Positions 1 through 17,691 of a stretch of DNA of 64,000 nt are shown piece after piece. The position numbers were made by a program, and so were the translations under genes. The stretch covers positions 3,650,001 through 3,714,000 of the forward strand of contig JAWRVZ010000057.1 of assembly GCA_037043235.1 (NCBI GenBank), written 5' to 3'. The DNA is from Rhodeus uyekii (Eukaryota; Chordata; Actinopteri; Cypriniformes; Acheilognathidae). How positions within the stretch are numbered: the stretch's first letter is position 1; each line of letters opens with the position of its first letter. The notes under the pieces were generated by a model. That model saw only the letters and a list, made by a program, of their open reading frames with translations. It was not told the origin of the DNA and did not search any database.

Positions 1-134
1 AAGCGTTTCTACAGGTGTTGATCATCAGATGAGAAGAGCCCGCCCTCATGCAGCACAGCCAATCACGTCTTCTTGCATGATTGACAGGTCAGACAGCCTA
101 TCAGCGCCAGCTGTCAGAGTGATAGAGTGTTACA
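1..134. repeat. Fragment of a dispersed element also present in a tdh intron
   Basis: Bases about 16-125 match, in reverse complement, about 12244-12362 inside the pogo-like element in a tdh intron, with only a few small indels. The window therefore opens inside a copy or fragment of the same mobile sequence. The match fades after about base 130, so no end can be placed. Confidence 0.6.
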
Positions 135-279
135 TTTATGGGGTAATTGCATATGTTCTCCACTAGAGGCCACCTTGGTTTTACATTGGCGACGAGTGAT
201 TCACAAGTATTAAGCTGGGAGCAGCCAAGTTATGTTTATTCAATAATAATAAATATGAGGTTCTGAGGCATACATTATT

Positions 280-659
280 GTGTGTGTGTGTAGTCTATCC
301 AATACACTACACAGGAAGAAACACTTCCGTATTGTGTTTGCGTTATCTACATAAATTATGTAATCTACGTAATCCCTCCCTCATCCTCCGCCGCCGCTAC
401 TGTATCGTCAGTCTCGAAGGTAAGAACTCATTATTAAAACCACATTTTATTTTATATCACAGGAATCCTTATATACTATACTTTTTGTGTGTGCAATTAA
501 AAACCATTGTTATTAGCACTAATAAGGGAGTTTTTAGAGGGCCGGAACAGATTAATTTTTTTTCTGTTATTTCTAATGGGAAAAATGATTTAAAATACGA
601 GCAATTCGAGTTACGAGTTCAGTCCTGGAGCGGATTATGCTTATCTCAAGGTATTACTG
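280..659 (-). mobile_element. TA-flanked pogo/Tigger-like MITE, one end visible
   Basis: The right end reads ...CTCAAGGTATTACTG followed by TA (660-661), giving a CAGTAATACCTTGAG terminus on the minus strand. The stretch about 480-659 is the reverse complement of a related copy starting at 23283, sharing a CTCCCTTATTAGTGCTAATA block and CAGTAA-CACCTTGAGATA ends. The left end is unclear and is set approximately. Confidence 0.5.
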
Positions 660-797
660 TATTACATGATTAGATTGAATTTTACACATGTTTGTCCTGA
701 TCTTGAATAACTGCTTTTAAGAAAATCTGTTTAATATCATTTGTAGTCTTTGATTAATTAATGAGATGGAGATCATTTCCTTTTATACTCCTATTAG

Positions 798-3597
798 GTT
801 TGAAGACCTTAGATGCCATTTGTCTCATAAAGGATCATTTATCACAGATAGAGCCTCGTCTCTCCACTGCTCATCATGCTGTTCTCCTGGACTTCATTGT
901 GAAAACATATGTTCCTCACCAGCGGCTTTATCAGGCTTTTTTAAGCGGTGAGACGGGTCTCAAACACATCAGCTGTGAGCTTGAGATTGAAAGCCCCCCT
1001 CATCCGCAGCCCCTCTGTGAAGGTGCAGACGCTGTGGAGTGGGAGCGGCAGCGGATCCTGAAAGACCTGCGTTTGGCTCAGTCCAAAACACAAGCAGAAA
1101 TCAAGGACCTCAAAGAGAGGGCCGAAGCTCAGATGAAGGCAACACTACAGGCCAGTTTAAACAATCTTCCATACGAAGGGCGGATGAGCAAACAGGTACT
1201 TTTTTACAGTGTAAAGACCCACATTTGCTGTGATATTCTGGGTGATTACTAGCTGTTTGCTTTCTGGTTTACCCCTGTTTTATTCTTATATCTAAAAATT
1301 CTTTCACTGTAAGTTTATGGGATTTTCCCTTCTGTTTTATCCTCCACCCGACAAAAATGCTCATGTTTCTTTGGAAAGTAAATAGCAAGAGTTCAGCCTG
1401 TCCACTTTGTCAGCGGCGTTGGTTCTGGAAGTATTTTTCCCACTAATTTCTCCCATAGGGATTTCAAAAAAAGCAGCAAAGTAAAATGAAAATTGGACAA
1501 AAGTATAAAGGTACAAGATTGTGTACTTTACGTCTCTAGTGAGGGAAAGAACTACAATCATAATGTCATTAAAAGTGATGGAGAAATATAAAACATACAT
1601 GTTCATTATATTTAAAAACAATATATTTTAAGTTTATTGCAAAATAAGTGTATATTTAAGTATTTTGAGAGTGTAGGGAGATCAACTCAACAATTACATC
1701 ATTCGCAAAGAGATCTTTTGGTGCATTTTGTTTGTTTCCACTCTCTGATTGATGTTCTGTACAGCATCATGGGTAATGTAGTTTTTACCTTTTAATTCTA
1801 AGTTGAAATAATGCAAACAGATGGCCTCAACGGAAGCCAATACTATCAATTAACAACCTCATAGCTCACAGTAAGGCTTAAAGGTTTACAAGTTCCCTAT
1901 TGAGAAATGACTTTTTACTTCTGAAACCGGACTGTTGCACTCTCTGGTCATGCATAAACACCCAAAAGGATGCTCAAGGAACACCCAAGGAACTCAAAGA
2001 GAGGGCCGAAGCTCAGATGAAGGCAACACTGCAGGCCAGTTTAACAGTTTAAACAATCTTCAAGGTCAGATGAGCAAACAGGTACAACATATCAGTTATT
2101 TAAAAAGACTCGGATGAGTACTAGTAGTTTCCCGCTCAGTGGTGATATAAAACAGGATTGTGATCCTAAGCTGCCCTGTAGCTGTTGGCACACGGTTACC
2201 TTCTGAAAAAGCATCAAAGCAAATCTCCAAGCTATTGGCGAGCGGCTCTGACGCGTAACCGCAGGGCTTCCACCAGCACTGACCTAAAAAACACCGTTTG
2301 CAAACTTTGCCATTTTACAGCACATTGTGAAATGTGAATTAACAGTAAAAAGTAATAATTCACACTGACAGGGTTATTTCTGTTGCATACTGTGCTATGG
2401 TTATCACCCTCACACCGAAGACCGTGTGTGTATCAGGCACACTTGTTAATATCTTAAGGAGCTGCAGGCTGTCAGCAGTTACCAGATCAAATGGATTAAA
2501 GGAACACTGCTCTCTTATTTAACCTAGTTGAGCACAACTGCCTCGGCCACTTTTCCAACAGCTTTGGTTTTCCTATAAAAATGAACACATGGCCTCTACA
2601 GAAGCATATATCATTTCTTAACAGCCTCAGAGCTTCTGGTAGGTCTGCCTCGAAAGATTTATACGCAGTTGCAGAAAATCAATTTCTTTGTGGAGAAAAT
2701 AAATGGGATTTTTTTTACTTCTGAGACCAAGCACTTTTTCTCTCTGTTCTCTTACTGGAAAACAATTTGTTTGTGTTCTGTGTAATTGCTCTAGAAGGTG
2801 CTCATGAGTGAAAGAGCAAAAAGGAGAATGAAGGAAGGAAGCGAAGAAGAATGTAATGCAGAGAAATAGGCTGCATCCGAAATTCGATATACATAATCTG
2901 TACTGTCCCATGTCTTGTTATTATCATGTGACCACCGGCGTCAGCTTCACCGTCACTCACAAATCCTCTCCTGTGGCCTCATGGGATAGTAAAGGGAATC
3001 TTGTTGGAAGTAGAAAGTCATTTGGGTATTTTTTATGAGTACCGTGATTTCGAACATACACATCTTTTGTCAAATACTGTTTCTCACTTACTATATTTCG
3101 ACACAGCCCAGTCATGGTAAATGAGTTCATATACGAGTTAAAAAATAAAAGGAGTAACACTGTGATTCTACTTCATCATTACTATCATCCTTAAGTGTAC
3201 CTTCTTACTACTACATGTAACAAACAATTATATTTGTCTGATGGGAAACAAACTAAAGCAAACGAGTTTTAGCAACTAATAACGGTACTCAATGTTCCTT
3301 TATCTTTTTTGTAGATGAGGCTTCGGTTCTTAATGAACTCATTGGGAAAAATGGGATTTCATGGGAATTCATCACACAAATCGTTTCTTTGACTCGTGTT
3401 CTCTGCTTTAGGAGGTAGAACAGCTGCTGCGCAGTTTTCTGCAGTCGCAAGGAGAGATTGTATTGGAGTCTCTGATGAAGGAAGCCCATCTCACCGAGAA
3501 TCTGCTGCAGATGAAACTGAGGCATTTCGCAAATCAACCAGCTTTCCCTGAAAAGCACAGTGTGCCAGCTCCTATAAAATCAAAGAAGGGAATTTGA
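798..3597 (+). CDS. C8orf74: C8orf74 homologue, last two coding exons (5' part outside the window)
   Basis: Two exons are visible: 798-1195 (acceptor ATTAG before 798, donor CAG/GTACTT after 1195) and 3412-3597 (acceptor TTTAG before 3412, stop TGA 3595-3597). The first enters at codon position 2 and ends on a codon boundary, so the second continues in frame. The product contains STAHHAVLLDFIV, a PPHPQPLCEGAD motif and a charged helical stretch, then EVEQLLRSF and LQMKLRHFANQP near the C-terminus. Order and motifs match vertebrate C8orf74, an uncharacterised protein of about 300 residues; about 194 residues are seen here. The N-terminal exons were not found in bases 1-797 and probably lie upstream. 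Human C8orf74, XKR6 and TDH share 8p23.1, which supports the call. No biochemical function is established. AATAAA follows at 3631. Confidence 0.82.
1817..2092 (+). pseudogene. Partial tandem duplicate of the C8orf74 exon (dead copy)
   Basis: Bases 1993-2030 are identical over 38 bases to exon positions 1109-1146, and similarity continues through a small GTTTAA-type insertion to the donor-like AGCAAACAG/GTAC at about 2075-2085. In the matching frame the insertion gives a stop (GTT TAA) just after ACA, so use of this exon would truncate the protein. Flanking DNA is also duplicated: about 1817-1945 resembles 2583-2745, including ATGGCCTC and TTTTACTTCTGA blocks. Confidence 0.65.
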
Positions 3598-3630
3598 AAG
3601 ACAATTCTTTAAAAGTTTAAATAAGATAAA

Positions 3631-3636
3631 AATAAA
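3631..3636 (+). terminator. Polyadenylation signal of the C8orf74 homologue
   Basis: AATAAA lies 33 bases after the stop codon in an A-rich 3' UTR, and no competing signal lies closer. Confidence 0.6.
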
Positions 3637-3639
3637 GAC

Positions 3640-4226
3640 TAATACTTCCATTATGTATATGTTGTGTGTTCTCTATCGAGGCCACATCCATTATGCTGAT
3701 AATATGGATGATTTCTACAACCCAATTCACTCCTGTTTACCAATTGGAGTGATAAATTAATGAGTTTCTTAAAATCTGCAGCGCCCATAGAAAACTTCAT
3801 TCCATTAAGCATATGAACACGTTTCCCATCTCTAACATTTATGTGCATTTTCTTAAGACCAAAATTAAGCCACGGTTGTTTTATACAACTTTATTTTTTC
3901 AGTAAGACACCAAAGATTTTCGTTGCCATACAATGGGAGTCAATGAGCTCCACTGTTGATTCAAAATATCTTCTTTTGTGAAGATCATACAAAAAAAAAA
4001 AAATTGTATTCTCAAATTAATTTAATCACAAATCCATTTACAGCTCAATATTAAAAACAAAAACTGACCATCAAAGATACAGAAATATATATTCTACAGT
4101 TACTAATGTCAAGTCTGTATAATTAAATAAAATGTTCCCACAAGTACAAAAAACTATCAAGTTTAGCTACACTATAAGCACCATGAAGAGGCTAATAATG
4201 CCATTTAGAAATAGCACCATAATTAG
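3640..4226. other. Gap between the C8orf74 end and a nested hAT block
   Basis: AT-rich DNA with a short poly-A run near 3990 and no coding signal. The left copy of the 8-bp target duplication ATAATTAG of the outer hAT element closes it (4219-4226). Confidence 0.5.
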
Positions 4227-4445
4227 TAGAGTTGAGCCGGATACTCGGCTGAAACGAGTATCCGGTACGGATAATGCACTTTTGCCGAGTACGAGTATCA
4301 TACGAGTAAAACGAGTCGTTATCTGTGCTCGGATTGAATAAAAATCCTCATTGGGCAGCTGAGTGTCTGCGTGCAAATTTCCTTCGTCCCGCTGCTCCGC
4401 CCTGCTCATTCTCACACAGAACGCTGAGACGAGAACAGGTGTCTT

Positions 4446-5627
4446 CACTGTTGCCAACTGTTTTCAAAGGAAAGTCGCTAAAGCCTGGCCAAAAAGTCGC
4501 TAAAAGTCGCTAGATGACGTCATACGTAAAATTAGCATATTCGTGACGTCATCGCGCTGTACTAGACTGCATACTTAGAAGGCGGGCTTATGTGCACGCA
4601 GAAGCGGATGAATATCTAATGTTATTCATAATGTAGCCTAATTAACGAACAATAACTATAACAAAGCCATTTTTATCAGATTATTGTAAATTAATATAAT
4701 TCCATTTGTAGCCTTCAGTAAATTAAAAAAGCTCAGCTTTTTTCAGCCTGGATCAGGCATAAGATTAGTAATGAATGTGTGCATATTGTGAATTAATTTA
4801 ATAAGCTAAGTTACCTAGCTTTCCTGGTAGCTTTTAATAAATTAACATGTCTACGAAAAGGATGAATAAAACATAAATATCAGTTAATTAGTTAATATTT
4901 TTACTTTCTTCAATGATGAAGAAAATCAGTCAAAGCTCAACTTTAGGTGAAGAGACAGGGCAAAATAAAAACAAAGAGAAAAAGAGAGATCTGGGGATAA
5001 GAAGAAAGACAAATAATCCACTGACCACTGACATGGTTTTCAAGCTATATTGTTATCATATTGTTATCTAGGTATGATTAAGGGATGTACAATATGATCA
5101 TGGAGAATAAGGCATTAATATTTTACATTCATAATTAGCCTAGCAAATGGCCAATATCCTAATTTGCATGCAAAAAAAACTACTAGTTAATAGTGAGAAT
5201 TGGACCGTAAAATAAAGTGTTTCCAGTTAGGGTTTAATTATGTTTAGACAAAGAACATTTTGCATCCCGTGCTGCCATTGGCGGGATCAGCCAGCAGCGG
5301 CTTCCCGCACATGCGAGATTCATTTTCGCTCTGGACGTGGAGGAGGGAAGATCTCCTGCTCTCCCTGCATCTGGGAGCGGGTGCTGCGCGAGGTTTGGGC
5401 CGCCTGTGAGTGCTTTGGGATGGGGATGCGGCCCACGGCTGCACTCGCTGTTCCTTGAGAAGAGTAAGAACGATATGTGCGTTCACTTCAGAAAGTCGCC
5501 AAAAGTCGCCAATAGCTCCAGATAAAGTCGCTAGATTTGTCGCTAGTCGCTTTTTTGAAAATTTGTCGCTAGAGGGGTCTGAAAAGTCGCTAAATATAGC
5601 GACAAAGTCGCTAAGTTGGCAACACTG
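4446..5627. mobile_element. Inner hAT-type element (GTCGCTA family), copy 1
   Basis: Terminal repeats CACTGTTGCCAACT (left) and CAGTGTTGCCAACTT (right, minus strand) are bounded by the perfect 8-bp duplication GGTGTCTT (4438-4445 and 5628-5635). Both sub-terminal regions hold many AGTCGCTA units (about 4470-4515 and 5490-5615), the likely transposase binding sites. About 1.18 kb, without a transposase. An inverted relative starts at 54799 and keeps the 5' part of a coding region, so this copy looks like an internal-deletion derivative. Confidence 0.8.
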
Positions 5628-5679
5628 GGTGTCTTTCTCTCTCGGTCACTCAGGTTCGCGGGTCTTTTCCGTTAACGTT

Positions 5680-5876
5680 TAGGGCAGGGTGGTAGCGCGA
5701 GCGCGAAGCATCATAAGCCATAAGCTAGACTTGATTAATACAGGAAGTGTTCGGCGAGTCAGCTGGAGCGCGGGCCATCTCGCGGGCCATTAATAAAATG
5801 ATCTCGCGGGCCATTAATAAAATGATCTCGCGGGCCGGACATAATAACACGCCGGGCCGGGAGTTTGACACCTATG
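5680..5876. repeat. hAT fragment with a 24-bp tandem repeat
   Basis: A 24-bp unit beginning ATCTCGCGGGCC is repeated at 5777-5800 and 5801-5824, with a half unit at 5825-5836. The right edge GGGAGTTTGACACCTATG, read on the other strand, resembles the CATAGGTGTCAAACTC ends of hAT (Charlie/Zaphod-type) elements. The left edge was not found. Confidence 0.45.
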
Positions 5877-6689
5877 GTTTAGGGTTTCTTCAGCTTTAGA
5901 TTTGTTTTTTATTTCAATTTGTTTGTAGTACTTGCTTATTAGCCAGTATAGTTCTGGTAAACGTGGGGTTTGCTCGGTAGTATGCGACTGTCGTTGCGTC
6001 TCTGCCTGTCGGAGATTTTTTTTTTAACCGTCTGCTGGCTCTAACGAGTGTTTAACTTCACGCACTAAGTGTCTGACACTTTCTTGCTGTATTTCATACA
6101 TAATAAATGCAGATTTTAAAAACAACGTCAGACTATTTGATCCATAGAACACACAGTCTCTCTCTCTCTCTCTCTTACTCACTCACACACACGCATACCT
6201 GGCGTGGAAATTAAAAAAAATCACACTGATCATAAAAAATTAGAAGTTAAAAAAAGAAAGTTATGTTTAAATGAAAAATCTTGTTCATTACATTTTTCTT
6301 CATAATTCCAACCGCATGTGTTGTATTCATTGTTGCAAAACTTATTTTATATAGTTTGTTTGTTCTTGTGATCAAAACCTTTGATATGAAGCTCAATGCT
6401 GATGCTGTCATGTAAATAGTTTTCTAATCAGCAATAAATATAACAATTTCTAATCGACCCAAATCAATTGCATGATTAAAAACAACATAGTAGGTACAGT
6501 CCCGCCCACTTCCTGGTTAAATCCCGCCCATTTCCGGGTTAGGCCACGCCCAGTCCGAGTACAGATACAGATAATTCATATGGTTAACAGATACAGATAC
6601 AGATAATGCTGTACTCGCTCATCCCTAATAATTAGGATTATGTTTTTAATACTATGACATTACGTTTATTTCACACATCTCATATATAC

Positions 6690-6995
6690 ACACTACCAGT
6701 CAAAAGTTAAGAGTCGGTACACTGTTTTTCAAAGAAGTCTCTTCTGCTCACCAAGCCTGTATTTCAAAAATACAGTAAAAACGGTAATATTGTGAAATAT
6801 TATTACAACTTAAAATAACTGCAATTTTGATACATTTGAAAGTATTTTATTGTCACATGATCCTTCATAAATCATTCTGATTTGATGCTCATGAAACATA
6901 TTCAAAAGAACAGCATTTGTTTGAAACAGCATTTTTTTGCAACATTATAAATTTCTTTATAGTCACAGTTTGTCATGTGTCCTCTCAGAATAAAA
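6690..6995 (+). repeat. Dispersed non-autonomous repeat (CACTACCAGTCAAAAGTT family)
   Basis: Starts CACTACCAGTCAAAAGTT and continues with AAGAAGTCTCTTCTGCTCAC and a TTGTCACATGATCCTTC block. I recognise these as a common cyprinid interspersed repeat. No coding capacity. Confidence 0.55.
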
Positions 6996-7319
6996 GTATT
7001 AATTTCTTAAATCTCATACTAACCCTACGCCTCGGAAAGATAGTGTAAATCCTTCTAGGAGAACAAATGAAGAATGTATTGTTCTGAGTTCAGTATCAGT
7101 ATATCCACTGATAAAAGAGACAAAGCTGTTTCACAGATCAAATAGTCCATAAATAAATGTAAAGCTTAAATAAAATTAAATATGTATAATCAGGAAGATT
7201 ATTTAATTATTAAGCTGGTTGAGGAGGTTAAGGATGTAATTGAGAATGTTGGAAAAACATTCTCAATTACAAAAATCTTGGAAAAACTGTCCATATGGAA
7301 AAAGGCAGAAAGTTTGACC

Positions 7320-7325
7320 TTTATT
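7320..7325 (-). terminator. Polyadenylation signal of tdh
   Basis: TTTATT on the plus strand is AATAAA on the gene strand, about 82 bases past the tdh stop codon (7407-7409). Confidence 0.5.
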
Positions 7326-7406
7326 AATCTCAGTGTACCACAGCGCCCAATTACCATCCTTTCCTATAGGTCCCAAAAGACTCAAACACATGGTGGCAGA
7401 TGGTGA

Positions 7407-15220
<7,814 letters not shown>

Positions 15221-16375
15221 CTGCCTCTCGCTGCCAACACACACAACAAAGGGTTGAATAAATCACATCAGACATGCACATCCAAAAGAGTGTCTTACAA
15301 AGCAGTCAAATAATCAGTGTCCATCATTTACTTACGTTTGATTTAAAAGATCAGAATCTGAAACATTTTCTTTTTACATTTTTCAAAAGCTTTTAAAATG
15401 ACTATTTCTTTGTCTATATAAATATAAAGCTGCAAAATTTCACAGCAGCTTCTAAATACATATAATTAAATAATATAATACGTGTACACACACACACACA
15501 CACGTATATATATAGTATAAATATTAGTATTTAAAAGCTAATTTTCCTTTTTCAAAATATTTACCTTAGATCAAACATAATTAAATGTAATAATTAATAT
15601 TTTCATAGTTTAAGATTGATAGTCTGGGTCTGAGACAATAACAATAAAATCTATACATAAAATGTATTTTAAAGAAATAAATGCTGAAGACATGGAAAAC
15701 ATGGAGTTTCAATGTGACCTTCATACAAGAAGGAAAAAAAAAACGTAATGATTTTAATAAAAATCAACCCCTGGGTCATAAAGCATAAAAGCTCCTGTGG
15801 CTGAAGAAACACCCCGGTGCTGCCCCCTTCTGGTCATGGCTATAACATCCACACTCAAATCAAAGTCAAATCCATGAGTTTAATAATACATTAGCACCAC
15901 ACGGTTTAGTTCATAAACCTCACTGATCACCACCTCAAAAGTCACATTATTTCCTTATGTAGTCTAAAAGTAAATATTAAATAACTTGTTTAAAAGAAAC
16001 ATTTAAACTGAATCATGAAGGTCACCAGTGAGTCTTGTTATCTTTTTTAGTTCACAATGTTTATTAGCTATACTTTATGCAGTAGTGTGTCTGATATATT
16101 TGTTTCCTTACACCATTAAACCAGTGCAACTCAAACGAGCCTCGTCACAAAACTGGGAGGAGACGGGCAGTCTCTGTTTACCCATCAACGCCAGCATCAG
16201 CTTCTGTTGGGACAACATGGAGCCGGTGATGATATGGACACATGCATCGCTCTAGGATTCTTAAATTCTTACAAGATCACAGTTTGTTGGGACGATCAAA
16301 AACACATCAATTAAACACATTCCTCCAGTAAATCATGTTACTGGAATGCTGTAAGAGAAACTTTGATTTACTCAC
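15221..16375. other. First tdh intron and microsatellite
   Basis: Contains a short (CA)n near 15487-15505 and AT-rich DNA, with no coding signal. The CDS acceptor may be TTGGCAG about 10 bases upstream of the start codon or the AG directly before it. Confidence 0.5.
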
Positions 16376-16480
16376 CTTTCATAGCAGTGCCCAGTCCTCT
16401 AGAGTAAAGGGGAAAACACGGGTAAGGGAACCGTCTGCTCCTGAGAGTTCAGTAGGATCAGGTGTTAATCTGTGGACAGA
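16376..16480 (-). promoter_or_regulatory. Candidate untranslated first exon and promoter side of tdh
   Basis: On the minus strand GCTATGAAAG is followed by a strong donor GTGAGTAAAT (intron starts at 16375). Spliced to the next acceptor, the ATG inside this exon is not in the TDH frame, so it would be 5' UTR with a short upstream frame. The 5' limit is a guess. Confidence 0.45.
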
Positions 16481-16843
16481 CGCCTTCATCCAGCATCAGC
16501 TACAGGTCTCAGACTCTCCCACAGTGTCTGCTGTGATTGGTCAGTCCACCCGAGACATGCCCAGTTAACTAAGATTACAGTACCAAATTATCTTAGCTTT
16601 ATAACTAGTGGACCTTTAACTTTTAAAGCAACACACACATGTAAAAAAATAAAATAAATAAAAATAAGGTATTAAACAAGTGATATTCATTTTACAGAAA
16701 GATTGCACAAACATACTTTTCACTTGTTTTTATATATCATTATCTAATATAGTCATAATTTATTTTAATGAGTTAATTAGTGCTATATGTTGAAAAACAT
16801 ATTGTCAGATGATCGAAAACAATACCATTTTGCTTTCAAAATA

Positions 16844-17424
16844 CAGTGGAATCCGGTTATCTCGACGGCCTCGGGGTCAAAAAAGCATCTAGAGAACCAA
16901 CAACCAATATGGCGATTTATTTGATGAAGTTGAGATTTAACAGTATACAATAAAAACACCTTCAATTCTCCATACAAACCTTTAATTATATTCTCCAACA
17001 TTGCAAACACAATTTCGCTCACAACGTAAACGGTCACATAAACACATTCGCTCATAACACAGTCATTTCTGTATGACACAGTTCTGAAAGTATTGCACAC
17101 GCGGTTACTATGGTTTCTTTACAAAGTCTAACATTCTTTGTTGCTTTTTGCCTTCAATGGTCTGCTGTAAAACAAATGCTTCAAAGCTTCTATCAGTAAC
17201 AACGTCTTTGTCGATGTCAATGTAATCTGGGAATTCCTGGACAGTGATGGTAATCCTGTGCCTCCTCTTTCAAGATCGCATCTGCAAGGCTTGATTTCGG
17301 CGACATAAAATAATCGACATAACCAATAAGAAGACAATGAGGGAGTTTGGCGGTTCCACTTCAAAAACGTTGACATAATTGGGTTGGCGAGTTAACCGTG
17401 AGTCGAGATAAGTGAACTCCACTG
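16844..17424 (-). mobile_element. Pogo/Tigger-like DNA element, copy B
   Basis: Starts CAGTGGAATCCGGTTATCTC after TA (16842-16843) and ends GTGAACTCCACTG; the right flank is TG, probably a decayed TA. It is the inverted, shorter relative of copies A and C, sharing a TCTCCAACATTGCAAACACA block with C on the opposite strand. About 581 bp, non-coding, immediately upstream of the tdh 5' end. Confidence 0.75.
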
Positions 17425-17691
17425 TGATATACATAATGTTCTTGGTCCAAGTTTTGGGTGTGTCACGGTTCAGCGGCTCATCGATTCCTCCTCTGTGTTT
17501 GTGCTGTGTTGTTGGGGGCGTGGTCACTGATTACTCTCTCATTCCCTGTCCCAGCTGCACATCATCACCTCTGACTATTTATTCACGCTCCACTGACTAC
17601 CTTTTGTCAGTTCGTTACAGACAGTCTGCCGTGCCGTGGATCCCGCTGCCTTCTCTTCTGGGGGATCTTCTTCGACTTCAGTCTTGACTGT

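Larger units (their letters stand above)
4227..6627. mobile_element. Outer hAT-type DNA element, carrying a second hAT inside
   Basis: The ends are TAGAGTTGAGCCGGATAC on the left and, on the other strand, TAGGGATGAGCGAGTACAG on the right. Both sides carry the 8-bp duplication ATAATTAG (4219-4226 and 6628-6635), as hAT transposases make. Sub-terminal DNA is rich in CGAGTA and GATACAGATA motifs. No transposase frame survives; much of the interior consists of later insertions, so it is either non-autonomous or badly decayed. Confidence 0.75.

Noticed and set aside
16376..16420. A tdh translation start at the ATG next to the upstream donor
   Set aside because: Spliced to the next coding exon it is out of the TDH frame by either acceptor, so it can only be an upstream frame in 5' UTR.
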